From Acidobacteriota bacterium (GTDB lineage Bacteria > Acidobacteriota > Thermoanaerobaculia > Multivoradales > Multivoraceae): a stretch of 64,000 nt of DNA. The DNA lies in assembly GCA_029263415.1 (NCBI GenBank), contig JAJCXN010000008.1:80075-144074 (forward strand), read 5' to 3'. Within the stretch, counting starts at the first letter, position 1; every line of letters starts with the position of its first letter. A program made the translations under genes and the position numbers. Below, in pieces: positions 47,814 to 56,661 of this stretch. The notes beneath the pieces were generated by a model. It saw nothing but the letters and a program-made list of their open reading frames with translations. It was not told where the DNA came from and did not search any database.

Positions 47814-50261
47814 ATGAAGACGCTGATACCGGACCTGAGATTTGCGCTGCGCCTGCTCGTCAAACGACCGGTGTTCGCACTGGTGGCGGTGGGATCTCTG
47901 GCCCTAGGCATTGGAGCCAACACCACGATCTTCAGTCTGGTGAACGAACTATTCCTGGAGTCGATCCCGATCGAAGAACCGGCGCGCGTGGTGGCGATCT
48001 TTACCGAAGACGAGCGCATTCCCGGTAACAACCAGCTCTCGCATCTGAACTGGCGGGATATCGCCGAACAGAACGACGTCTTCGAAGCGGTCGGCGGCTA
48101 CACATTCTCTACCTTGGCCATCTCGCATAGTGGCCAAGAGCCTCAGTTCAGTTTGGGCCAGCTGGTGTCGGAGAACTACTTCGACGCTCTCGGACTTCGC
48201 GCAGCAGCGGGGCAAACGTTCGCTTCGAGCCTCGACCCTACGCCCGGCGCCAGCCCCGTGGTGGTGCTCGGACACCGCTACTGGAACCGCGAGTTCAACG
48301 CAGATAGCGCTGTGATTGGAAGCGAGCTGGTCGTCAACGGCACTTCGTTCACGGTGCTCGGCGTGGCCCCTGAAGGGTTCAGCGGCCTAACCGTTGGTGT
48401 CGAGCCAGCGATGTACATCCCGTTTGGCATGAACCAACCGATTCAACCGGATGCCAACCTGAACTGGTTCGACACCAGAAGAGGCCTCTTCGTCTTCGGT
48501 TTTGCTCGCCTCAAAGAGGGCATCAGTAGGGAACAAGCGGCGGCAAATCTGTCACTGCTCGGAAGCCGTCTCGAGCAGGAGTATCCGGACGACAACCTGG
48601 GCCGGAGCTTCGGCAGTTTGGGCATCAATGAAGCCGCGGTGGTACCCCAGATCAGGGCGGGCCTCTTGGCCGGGTCGGCAGCGTTGATGGCAACTGTTGG
48701 CTTGGTGCTTCTGATCGCCTGCGTCAATGTAGCGAACCTCTTGCTGGCTCGCGCCACCGAGCGGCGCAAGGAAATCGCCATGCGCCTTGCACTCGGGGTG
48801 GAGCGTGGGCGTTTGATCAAACAGCTCTTGACCGAAAGCCTGCTGATCGCCACTCTCGGAGGTCTGTGCGGACTAGTCCTAGCTGCAGTCATTCGACGGC
48901 TTCTGCTAGCAGCTTTGCCGGGACTACCCTTCGGTGGCAATCTGAATCTCACCCTCGACCTCGATCCGAAGGTGTTGATCTTCACCTTGGTTCTTTCCAT
49001 GTTGACCGGACTGGTGTTCGGTCTGATCCCTGCCTTGCAGACATCACGCCCGGACGTTGTTGCTGCCCTCAAGAACCACGACGCTGCGGACGGTGCCCGC
49101 CGCTGGTTCAACCTCAGAAATGGCCTAGTGGTGTCGCAACTCGCACTGTCGCTGGTGGCGCTCTTAGGATCAGGCCTGTTTGTCAGGAGCCTCATTGCAG
49201 CTCAGGACATCGACCTAGGCTTTCCCTCGCACCAGCTGCTGGCCGTTAATCACGACGTTGGACTCGCAGGCTACGACCGGCCTCGAGGCGAGCAGTTCTT
49301 TCGTGACTTAGTTGACCAGGTGAGCGCCAAACCTGAGGTGGTCTCGGCAACAGTCGCCGCAGGCGGTCCGCTGCAAGGCACGATCTCTCGCTCGCTGGTT
49401 CTGCCCGACGCAGAATCAGATCAAGCGCGTACCTTTGTCCAGGTGAACTCGATCGGGCCAAGCTACTTCGACACCATGAGCATTCCCTTAGCGGCGGGTC
49501 GTGCGTTCAACCATATCGACCGAGCTGACGGGCAGCCCACAGTGATCATCAACCAAACGATGGCTGGGCTTCTTTGGCCAGGCCAGGATGCTCTGGGTAG
49601 AGAGTTCGCGTTCTTCGGTATGGATCCAGTGGTGGTTATCGGTGTCGCCAAAGACGTCAAATACAACACCCCCGGCGAAGCTGCGCAACCCTATGCCTAT
49701 CTCCCTCTGGCCCAGGAGTATGCCTCGGCGGTCACTCTGATCGTTCGAACAGACAGTGACCCCGCCACCGTTCTGCCGATCGTTGAACGCCACCTTCGCA
49801 ACATGGACCCACTGATTCCGGTGGTGAACTCGAGTACCGTACCGGACCTGCTTTCGGGGGCGTTGTTCGCGCCCCGCTTCGCCGCCATTTTCCTTGGTGT
49901 GCTGGGACTCCTGGCGCTGGTCCTCGCTGCGATCGGGGTCTACGGAGTGATGTCCTACTCGATCGCTCGGCGCACACGAGAGATCAGCATTCGAGTGGCG
50001 CTCGGGGCGGATCGAGGTTCGGTACTTGGCCTAGTCGTTAAGCAAGGCCTAACCTTGACCGCTGTCGGGTTGGCGGTGGGCCTTGGCCTCGGTTTGGCAA
50101 TCACCCGGCTGCTAGGCAACCTGCTGTACGTTAGCGCAACCGACCCATTGACCTTTGCCGGCACCTCGATCGTTCTCTTGCTAGTCGCCATGATCGCGGT
50201 CCTGGTTCCAGCAGTGAAAGCGGTCGGCCTGGATCCAATTCAGCTACTGCGAGCACCCTGA
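47814..50261 (+). CDS. ADOP-type ABC permease (MacB/FtsX family)
   Basis: About 815 aa from ATG 47814 (GGAG about 8 nt upstream). The frame extends upstream, but without conserved sequence. It begins directly with DLRFALRLLVKRP, the first helix, so it lacks the extra N-terminal domain present in the other ADOP protein of the window. Two MacB-type periplasmic domains alternate with two FtsX domains (LLARATERRKEIAMRLALG; ARRTREISIRVALGADR). No ATPase gene is directly adjacent. The nearest ABC ATPase, at 52.0-53.0 kb on the other strand, pairs with a different permease. Confidence 0.92.
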   Translation: MKTLIPDLRFALRLLVKRPVFALVAVGSLALGIGANTTIFSLVNELFLESIPIEEPARVVAIFTEDERIPGNNQLSHLNWRDIAEQNDVFEAVGGYTFSTLAISHSGQEPQFSLGQLVSENYFDALGLRAAAGQTFASSLDPTPGASPVVVLGHRYWNREFNADSAVIGSELVVNGTSFTVLGVAPEGFSGLTVGVEPAMYIPFGMNQPIQPDANLNWFDTRRGLFVFGFARLKEGISREQAAANLSLLGSRLEQEYPDDNLGRSFGSLGINEAAVVPQIRAGLLAGSAALMATVGLVLLIACVNVANLLLARATERRKEIAMRLALGVERGRLIKQLLTESLLIATLGGLCGLVLAAVIRRLLLAALPGLPFGGNLNLTLDLDPKVLIFTLVLSMLTGLVFGLIPALQTSRPDVVAALKNHDAADGARRWFNLRNGLVVSQLALSLVALLGSGLFVRSLIAAQDIDLGFPSHQLLAVNHDVGLAGYDRPRGEQFFRDLVDQVSAKPEVVSATVAAGGPLQGTISRSLVLPDAESDQARTFVQVNSIGPSYFDTMSIPLAAGRAFNHIDRADGQPTVIINQTMAGLLWPGQDALGREFAFFGMDPVVVIGVAKDVKYNTPGEAAQPYAYLPLAQEYASAVTLIVRTDSDPATVLPIVERHLRNMDPLIPVVNSSTVPDLLSGALFAPRFAAIFLGVLGLLALVLAAIGVYGVMSYSIARRTREISIRVALGADRGSVLGLVVKQGLTLTAVGLAVGLGLGLAITRLLGNLLYVSATDPLTFAGTSIVLLLVAMIAVLVPAVKAVGLDPIQLLRAP

Positions 50262-50355
50262 AGCTCACTGATGCGCTTCCATAAGCCGCAGGGAGTCACA
50301 GGGCGTCACCCAGAGTCCGCGCACACCGATGCTCCTCATGCCGCTCTGTGTACGA

Positions 50356-52032
50356 CTAACGATGCCGATTCCAGGCAAGCATCAGTGGCGCTAAAACGAA
50401 TGGCAGGAAGGCAGCACTCAACGTAGCGGGCGCGGCATAAGCGACAGCGCGCTCGAACGGAAGTCCTCCAGGTACAAAGGCCTGTTGTAGGAACGGGAAA
50501 CGGAACACCAGGAGAATTGCCAAGGTAACGAAGGCTAGCCCGCCCCTGATGAGCGCTCGCAAAGAGTAGTGACCGCGTCGATAACACAGCCATGCGCATA
50601 CCCCGCTCGCCACCGGAATCATGGTCAGCATCATCACCGCTGGATACGGCAACAGTCGTCGCCAAGCATCTGAGCCCGTGATGCGCTCGAAGATCAAGCC
50701 CAGGATTACCAAGACATAGGGAGCGGCCAAACCCTCCGTGAGTCGACTGCGACCCGACAGGACGAGACTCAGCGGCAGTCCTGATGCAGCCACACAAAAG
50801 CCGATCATGAGTAGACCGGCCAAGGCGAGATCGGCTGGTGCGCTGTGCTGCAACGCCAGACGTAGGCCCTCCACGATCTCCTCCACCTTGGCAGTGTCAC
50901 CCCACAACCAAGTCACTACGAACACACCCGTGAGAGTAAGTATTGCGACTAGCCAGGCGGCAGCGGTGGTCACGAAGGTCGCGAGCAGAAGAGTCATCGC
51001 AAGCGTTCGATCGCTGAGCGGTCGGGTTGCGCGCACTCGATCCAGCATCGAGTCTCTGCTCGAGAGGTTGGAGCGACCGTGGAGGAAGCCCGCTGCCGGA
51101 GGCGCCAGCACCAGCAGCATTGCGATGAACAACAGGCCATTGCGCAGAGTTGGCCCCGCCAAGAACTCGGGAAACCCTCCTGCCAGGGCACAAAAGATGA
51201 GGCCCAAGGCGGCCCAGAGCGAGACCCATACTCCCTTCTCTCGCCACTCCATCCACAGCTGGGCACCTGTGGCTGACCTGAAGCCGGCTCGACTCCGGCT
51301 CTTCCGGCGAGGCATGGTTTCGCTGATCGGTGCACGACGGCCCCCAACGCGATTCCTTGCCACTAGGGATTGCAGCGTACGAGGTTCGGCGCGATCCGCG
51401 CGCACACCAACGATTGCGACCATCACAGCCATCAGCACGGCCAAAGCCAAGAGCACCAGATCCATGGCACCAAAGTCGCCCCAGTTCGCCATCAGCTCTC
51501 CCGCGCCAGGCTGAAACCTTGGCTTCAGCCACAGAACGAACGGAACCGCCACCGCCAGGCCGACCGGAGCCAAGAGATAGGGGCGCCTGCCAAGACTCCA
51601 GTTGAGCGCCAACATCCAAACCAAGCAAGTGATTGAGATCGCCGTTGGTCCTAAGACCGGCCAGCGAGTCCCAAGGACCAGCTTCATGAAACCTGCAGTT
51701 GCTAGGTACATCGCAGCGCCCAACAAGGCAGCCGGAACCATGCGCCAGATCACTAAGCCTGGAGTGCTCATCGGCAGTCGGTAGAGTCGCCGCTCAAACC
51801 CCAGGGCCAATCCCTCAGAGCGGCAATTGAGGAGAGTCATGCCATGCACAATCAACAGCGTGCCAAACACTGCCGAGAAGACCAGGCTTTCCCGACGCGC
51901 ACCAAACGGCTCGAGCGCAATCCAGTAGAGACCGGCCAAGCTGCAGCCGGCGAGGGTGACCATCGGCACCGAACGCCTCGACATTCGGTAGTACTCCCAT
52001 CCGAGTGCGCGAGCTGCTCCGAACGAGTTCAT
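50356..52032 (-). CDS. ABC-2-type membrane permease
   Basis: About 558 aa from ATG 52032, overlapping the ATPase gene stop by 4 nt (ATGA). About 14-16 hydrophobic segments in two halves surround a central polar region rich in Arg (TMPRRKSRSRAGFRS). It is the membrane partner of the ATPase encoded just upstream. The two-halved size suggests a fused permease. Substrate unknown; related GntR/ABC sets in other bacteria respond to cell-wall or membrane stress. Confidence 0.8.
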   Translation of the reverse strand: MNSFGAARALGWEYYRMSRRSVPMVTLAGCSLAGLYWIALEPFGARRESLVFSAVFGTLLIVHGMTLLNCRSEGLALGFERRLYRLPMSTPGLVIWRMVPAALLGAAMYLATAGFMKLVLGTRWPVLGPTAISITCLVWMLALNWSLGRRPYLLAPVGLAVAVPFVLWLKPRFQPGAGELMANWGDFGAMDLVLLALAVLMAVMVAIVGVRADRAEPRTLQSLVARNRVGGRRAPISETMPRRKSRSRAGFRSATGAQLWMEWREKGVWVSLWAALGLIFCALAGGFPEFLAGPTLRNGLLFIAMLLVLAPPAAGFLHGRSNLSSRDSMLDRVRATRPLSDRTLAMTLLLATFVTTAAAWLVAILTLTGVFVVTWLWGDTAKVEEIVEGLRLALQHSAPADLALAGLLMIGFCVAASGLPLSLVLSGRSRLTEGLAAPYVLVILGLIFERITGSDAWRRLLPYPAVMMLTMIPVASGVCAWLCYRRGHYSLRALIRGGLAFVTLAILLVFRFPFLQQAFVPGGLPFERAVAYAAPATLSAAFLPFVLAPLMLAWNRHR

Positions 52033-53000
52033 GAAGCGCGGCAGGTCAGATTGAGGAAGATCTCGTCGAGTGTGGCCGGCAAAATCTCGATCAGCTCGAA
52101 GCCACCAGCACTGGCCTGAGCCGCCAACGCGTGCTCGTCGACCGACGTCTCGAAGCGACAAAGACAAAGCACCTCGTGATCGATCGAGTTTCTCGAAGCC
52201 GAGTCGCTGGAAGGGGCGCCGCTCGAAGCTGCCCCGCTCGAGGTGGAACCCATCTCGACACAGAGGCTCATCCCCGGAAGCGCCCCAAAGCCACTACCAT
52301 TTGAATCCTCGGCATGACGATAGACAACGTGTTTGAAGCCTTCGACGACCTCATCCATCGGTCCGTCAACCAGCATCGTGCCGCGATCGATCATCACCAA
52401 ATGATCGGAGACCCGCTCAACCTCGTCCAACAGGTGGGACGAAAAGAGCACGGTTCGGCCCTCGTGCGCAACGTGTTGGATCACCGCTTCGAGCACGTCA
52501 CGGCGGACCACGGGGTCGAGTCCTGACGACGGCTCGTCCAGCACCAGAAGGGCGGGCCTTGGAGCAAGCGCAAGCACCAAGGCAGTCCTAACGTGTTGTC
52601 CGCGCGACAAGGTCCGCACCCTTTGGCGAGGGTCAAGATCGAAGGCTCGGCATAAATCAGAGGCTAGGGTCTCGTCCCAATCTGGGAAGAAGGCGCGGGT
52701 GTAGCGAAGCAGCTCTTCGATGCGCATCCAACCCGGAAGATCGCGATCCTCTGACACGTAGCCGATGCGCGCCAACGTTTGCGCTGGATGTTTGACCGGG
52801 TCCGCTCCAAAGACTCGCACCGAGCCAGACTGCGCCTTGAGAAGGCCCAAGACGTGGCGGATCAATGTCGTCTTGCCTGCACCATTACGACCGATTAGCC
52901 CAAGAACCGCGCCCTCCTCGATCACCAGGTCAACATGATCTAGGGCAACGGTGCCGCCATACCGGCGGCATAGCGCTTGAATTTCTAACGGATAGCTCAC
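52029..53000 (-). CDS. ABC transporter ATP-binding protein
   Basis: This 323-aa protein overlaps both neighbours by 4 nt. Walker A is GRNGAGKT (residues 37-44). The Q-loop region is YVSEDRDLPG. The signature LSRGQ is a variant of LSGGQ, followed by Walker B LLVLDEPSSGLDP and the H-loop His in VLFSSHLLDE. A C-terminal extension of about 100 residues with a Ser/Ala-rich stretch (SSGAASSGAPSSDSAS) follows. All catalytic residues are present. Confidence 0.92.
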   Translation of the reverse strand: MSYPLEIQALCRRYGGTVALDHVDLVIEEGAVLGLIGRNGAGKTTLIRHVLGLLKAQSGSVRVFGADPVKHPAQTLARIGYVSEDRDLPGWMRIEELLRYTRAFFPDWDETLASDLCRAFDLDPRQRVRTLSRGQHVRTALVLALAPRPALLVLDEPSSGLDPVVRRDVLEAVIQHVAHEGRTVLFSSHLLDEVERVSDHLVMIDRGTMLVDGPMDEVVEGFKHVVYRHAEDSNGSGFGALPGMSLCVEMGSTSSGAASSGAPSSDSASRNSIDHEVLCLCRFETSVDEHALAAQASAGGFELIEILPATLDEIFLNLTCRAS

Positions 53001-53407
53001 GAGCCGACTCTCCTGGGCAGGTTTGGTGAGCTTTCCGCTCGTTGGGCAGATCTCTCGCGCACCAGCTCGGCCACTTCATCGGTGTCGACATCGAGCTGCT
53101 CGGCTTCTAGCAGCAGGCGATCGACCGCAGATTCGAGCAACTTGCGTCGGTCGCGCGCCAGGAACGGCGATGATCGGTCGGCGACGAAGACGCCGTCACC
53201 ATGGCGACTAACCACGAATCGCTCGCGTTCGAGCTCGCGGTACGCCCTAGCAACCGTATTCGCGTTGACTGCAAGCTGTTCTGCGAGCGCTCTCACCGAA
53301 GGCAGGCGCTGCCCTGCACTCAGTCGACCCGCTGAGACGCGGCGCCGTATTTGGTCGCTGACCTGTTGGTAGATGGGAGTCGCACCCGGTTGGATCCTGA
53401 GTTGCAC
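52997..53407 (-). CDS. GntR-family regulator (YtrA subfamily)
   Basis: About 136 aa. Residues about 8-75 form the winged helix (PIYQQVSDQIRRRVSAGRLS, LPSVRALAEQLAVNANTVAR). Only a short helical C-terminal tail follows, as in YtrA-type regulators that lack a ligand domain. I chose GTG 53407: a promoter just upstream predicts transcription starting at or within a base or two of it, so the mRNA may be leaderless. ATG 53452 would add 15 residues and lie upstream of that promoter. It heads a three-gene operon with 4-nt overlaps. Confidence 0.85.
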   Translation of the reverse strand: MQLRIQPGATPIYQQVSDQIRRRVSAGRLSAGQRLPSVRALAEQLAVNANTVARAYRELERERFVVSRHGDGVFVADRSSPFLARDRRKLLESAVDRLLLEAEQLDVDTDEVAELVRERSAQRAESSPNLPRRVGS

Positions 53408-53442
53408 TGTATGAGTGTATGCATACAGCACACAGTTTGCAA
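53407..53442 (-). promoter_or_regulatory. Promoter and operator dyad of the GntR/ABC operon
   Basis: On the minus strand, TTGCAA (53442-53437), a 17-nt spacer and TACACT (53419-53414) form a sigma-70-type promoter. It overlaps the perfect palindrome TGTATGCATACA (53416-53427) and the wider repeat CTGTATG/CATACAG (53407-53428). The expected transcription start falls at about 53407, the first base of the GTG codon. Autorepression by the GntR protein is inferred. Confidence 0.6.
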
Positions 53443-54010
53443 GCGACGACATGGCCTCTCAGCTCCGCCTCAGGGCATTGCTACCGCGACCAGCAACGAA
53501 CGACCCTTGAGTCGTGCCAGGAACTCGCTAGAACATCGCGATGAAGACGCCGGTACTGGAATCCCGGCTGCAAGCCCAGCTGCGATCACGGGCGCACCAT
53601 CCGCCAGTCGGACTAGCGTGTCACTCTCGCTAGCGCGCCAGTGTCACTAGCGCCAGTCTCACTAGCGCGAGGGCCCTAACCTTCGATGCCAGCGGCCGGA
53701 GGACGGTGACGTGCCTCAAGGAGGAGGCGCAATGATCCGAGTGCTCGCTCCGCCCCATACGCCAAGTCAGACAATGACCCGGTGCAAGCACAGGTCTTTG
53801 AGCACTCGCTCAGCCACCCAGCGCGCTCGCAACCGGCCCGGTATCTCAGATGTGGACCGCCGCTTCCAGTGCCTCTAAAACTTGGTCCACGATCACAGCG
53901 GGCTAAGCGGAGGTCTTCGTCGGCGAACACCTTCGCATAGCAACTGCTCGGATCGTGAACCCGAGGCGTGGACCCGAATCCCTGGACCCGAATCCGTAGA
54001 CCCAGAACTT
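53443..54010. other. Long intergenic region with degenerate short repeats
   Basis: No gene is supported. At about 53613-53670 there are three to four imperfect copies of a 15-17-bp unit around CACTAGCGCCAGT. The stretch 53680-53930 has weak coding-like fragments in several frames, interrupted by stops, which may be a decayed gene that I cannot identify. Confidence 0.5.
53613..53670. repeat. Imperfect CACTAGCGC repeats
   Basis: Successive units GTGTCACTCTCGCTAGCGC, GTGTCACTAGCGCCAG and TCTCACTAGCGCGAGG can be aligned on a shared CACTAGCGC core. Each core contains the small palindrome GCTAGC or CTAG. Copy number is three to four and the copies are imperfect. Confidence 0.6.
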
Positions 54011-54409
54011 CTAGCGCCAGGCTCCGAGGATCAACCCAGCCAGAGCCAGACCAACCGTCATGTGACCCGCATCAATCGCGGTCAAGGCGAAGGACTTGCG
54101 TTGGTACAGGTAGTTGATCCAAGTGACCGGTAGCACGATGAAGACACCCAGCATGACTCCAAGATGCAAGCCATCTTGCAATGATCCCATGTCAGTGAGA
54201 TGCATCAATCCAGCGAGGAACGCAGCAGCGGCCGTTTCGAGAACGAAGGTCATTCCGAAGATGAAGGGCATGTTGCCGGTGGGGTTATCGCCCACGCCGG
54301 TGAGCACCGCCCACTTCTTGCCGAACAGCACCGTGTACCAGATTGAACCGAGAACCCACCACGCCGCACCTGCGGCAAGCACAGCCAGCCAATTGACATC
54401 ATGAAACAT
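54011..54409 (-). CDS. DUF1761 membrane protein
   Basis: This 132-aa protein has AGGAG 7 nt before the ATG. Four hydrophobic segments and the phrases VNWLAVLAAGAAWWVLGSIW, YTVLFGKKW and PVTWINYLYQRKS match the DUF1761 family of small integral membrane proteins. Length is normal. Function is unknown, and it is monocistronic. Confidence 0.85.
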   Translation of the reverse strand: MFHDVNWLAVLAAGAAWWVLGSIWYTVLFGKKWAVLTGVGDNPTGNMPFIFGMTFVLETAAAAFLAGLMHLTDMGSLQDGLHLGVMLGVFIVLPVTWINYLYQRKSFALTAIDAGHMTVGLALAGLILGAWR

Positions 54410-54505
54410 GGTCGTCTCCTCTTTGAACCAGAGTTGTGTTGTTGGGAACTGGGTCAGTGTAGCTGACTTCGCTTCGACTCATCGGCCCCGATAGCCAGGC
54501 GCCCC

Positions 54506-55543
54506 CTAGAGCCGCGCTAGCTCTGCTTCAGCCGCAAGGTAGCCAAACGCTGACCATTGCGGGCCGTCCAAAATCTGTCGATAGAGCGCTCGTGCGGCTT
54601 CGACCCTTTCGTTGACCAAATCGAAGGTGGCGACCCCATAGCTCAGGGTGGCGCTCTTGAGCCCTGGCAGCGTTTCGGTCGCAGCCCCATCCACACCACC
54701 GTCAGCAGCACCGGTGGCAGCATCCTCGCCCAAGAGCTGTTCGCGGCTCAGGTCGCCTCGAAAGTAGAGCAGAAGTCGATGGTAGTCGTGGTTCTCGATG
54801 ATCTCGAGATTCGGATCCACCGCAGCGAGCACCGCTTGCGCTCGCTCGTCTTGGTTTCCCCGACGCAGGGTCAAGTACAGCCAATAGGTCGAAGCAATCC
54901 GCATGTCGGGGTTCGATGCGAGTTGCACATCCTCTTCGTAGAACGGCAACGCGCTGGCAAAGTCTCCCAACAAGACGTAGCCAAGACCCAGGTGATAGCG
55001 AATGTTTGAGTGCAGTGTCGAGGTAGGGATGCCTCGCGCGTTCGGCATGCCGTCAGGCTCGATCTGATCCTCGGTACCGCGCACCAGCTCATAGGCGCTC
55101 TCAAAGTCGGCAACCGCCTCTGCGATCTTGCGAGTACTGAGGTAACGATGGCCACGATGGCGCAAGAAGCGCGCATCATCAGGGAAGCGATCTACGCCAT
55201 CCGTGAAAATGTCGAGCGCTTCTTGGTAGCGCCCCAGGTACGCGGTCCGACGCCCCAACCAGATGAGAGCTTCGGCGCTGTCTGGCGACGCTGCCAGCTC
55301 TTGCTCCGCCTTGAGCAATTTGTCATTGAACTCGGCTGTAGTCTCCGGAGCGAGTTCAAGGCGTAGGAGGGGTTCGCCCAAAAGCGAGGTCGCCTCGCGC
55401 CCATCCTCAGCTGACACCGCCGACTCAACAGGGTCGGTGACTTCAGGTTCTGGTGCCGCATCGTCCGACCCGCTGCAGCCTGATTGCGTCACAATCAACA
55501 CCACCAGTAGACCAATCCCTATCGACGTCGAACGTTGCAGCAT
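54506..55543 (-). CDS. TPR-repeat lipoprotein
   Basis: This 345-aa protein has a signal peptide with lipobox TQSGC (Cys at about residue 23), then an acidic linker (SGSDDAAPEPEVTDP). TPR-like helices cover about residues 75-220 (EALIWLGRRTAYLGRYQEAL, FLRHRGHRYLSTRKIAEAVA, YHLGLGYVLLGDFASALPFY). A shorter helical part follows to the end. No catalytic motif. Divergent from the DUF3667 gene by about 30 bp. Confidence 0.82.
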   Translation of the reverse strand: MLQRSTSIGIGLLVVLIVTQSGCSGSDDAAPEPEVTDPVESAVSAEDGREATSLLGEPLLRLELAPETTAEFNDKLLKAEQELAASPDSAEALIWLGRRTAYLGRYQEALDIFTDGVDRFPDDARFLRHRGHRYLSTRKIAEAVADFESAYELVRGTEDQIEPDGMPNARGIPTSTLHSNIRYHLGLGYVLLGDFASALPFYEEDVQLASNPDMRIASTYWLYLTLRRGNQDERAQAVLAAVDPNLEIIENHDYHRLLLYFRGDLSREQLLGEDAATGAADGGVDGAATETLPGLKSATLSYGVATFDLVNERVEAARALYRQILDGPQWSAFGYLAAEAELARL

Positions 55544-55572
55544 CTGTTCTTCTCCTTCAGCCTATTAAGCAA

Positions 55573-56490
55573 ATGAATCAACCACCTCAACCACCACAAC
55601 GCAGCGACCCAATGCACTGCGCCAACTGCGGCAGTGTACAGGCCGGCACCTTCTGTTCGTCCTGCGGTCAGAAGCGAGGCAACATCCGCCTGCCCCTGTC
55701 TGAGTTCATCGCTGACGGTCTCAGTACTCTCACCTCGCTCGACAACCGGGTCTGGCGCACGCTCGTTCCACTAATGACGAAACCAGGTTTCGTCACCGCC
55801 GACACGCTCGCCGGCCGACGCGCTCGCTACGTGCCGCCGCTGCGCATGTACCTGATCGTGAGTTTTGTCTTCTTCGTTGTCCTGCAGACCTTCGGCGGCG
55901 TGATCGTCTTCACCGAGAACGACGGCGAACTGACTGCGCGCAGCGACAAGGGGATCATCAACTTCGGCGCCTCCGCGAATCAACCTGTCGCAGCTAGCGA
56001 AACCGCCACAGCTTCAGGCCCAGCACTCGATGACAACGCCAATGCGCCCAACCCCGAGCAATCACGGCTGGGCAGGATCTTTGAGGAAATCGCAACCAAC
56101 CCGGAACAAGCAGCGGAAGCACTGCTAGCGCGACTGCCCTGGGCGATCTTCTTGCTCGTGCCGATCGCAGCAATTTGGTTGCGGATCTTGTTTGGCAAAC
56201 ATGAAAAGTTCTACGTGCCGCACCTGGTCGCTTCGACTCATCTACACACCGCAGTGCTGCTCTTCTTAACGATCACCCAGCTGACCGAGCTCTTGCCCGG
56301 ACCGGATGTCCTTGGGGCTCTGATCTCCCTAGGGATTCCGGTGTACCTGCTGTTGAGCTTCAAACGGATTTATCAGACAGGGTGGTTCTCGACCGTGTGG
56401 AGAGTCGTCATCCTCGGCTTTGTTCACTCGGTCGCTTTGATCGGAGCACTGCTCACCTCGATCGTTCTCGCGGGTCTCGCGCTCGCCTGA
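55573..56490 (+). CDS. DUF3667 membrane protein with zinc ribbon
   Basis: About 305 aa from ATG 55573. The in-frame start at 55453 lies inside the divergent gene and is rejected. The N-terminus has two C-x2-C knuckles, CANCG and CSSCGQ (residues about 16-33), a zinc ribbon. LPLSEFIADGLSTLTSLDNR and RYVPPLRMYLIVSFVFF follow, as in DUF3667 proteins. A central polar region facing one side of the membrane is followed by four hydrophobic segments. Function unknown. Confidence 0.85.
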   Translation: MNQPPQPPQRSDPMHCANCGSVQAGTFCSSCGQKRGNIRLPLSEFIADGLSTLTSLDNRVWRTLVPLMTKPGFVTADTLAGRRARYVPPLRMYLIVSFVFFVVLQTFGGVIVFTENDGELTARSDKGIINFGASANQPVAASETATASGPALDDNANAPNPEQSRLGRIFEEIATNPEQAAEALLARLPWAIFLLVPIAAIWLRILFGKHEKFYVPHLVASTHLHTAVLLFLTITQLTELLPGPDVLGALISLGIPVYLLLSFKRIYQTGWFSTVWRVVILGFVHSVALIGALLTSIVLAGLALA

Positions 56491-56570
56491 AGGCGGCCGG
56501 CTCTCAGAGGGGGACAGGCTACGCCACCTGGGCGATCGGCTCTCTTCTCGGCGCGTTCCAATGCTCGACC

Positions 56571-56606
56571 GCTCTCGGAGAACATCGCGCCTAACTCATC
56601 GAGAGC
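56571..56606. terminator. Hairpin between convergent genes
   Basis: GCTCTCG and CGAGAGC form a 7-bp stem with a 22-nt loop between the DUF3667 gene and the convergent ABC-F gene. It may serve both as a weak bidirectional terminator. Confidence 0.35.
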
Positions 56607-56661
56607 TTGATCTCTCCCGACCCGGCCAGTGCGGGCCTCGCGGCGATCGGGCTCAGGCCTG

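Noticed and set aside
50738..51514. A 258-codon plus-strand frame inside the ABC permease gene
   Set aside because: Arg/Ser/Ala-rich composition typical of an antisense shadow of a GC-rich membrane-protein gene. No recognisable domain.
53676..53930. An 84-codon minus-strand frame in the gap before the DUF1761 gene
   Set aside because: Coding-like pieces occur in different frames with stops between them. At best a decayed gene that I cannot name.
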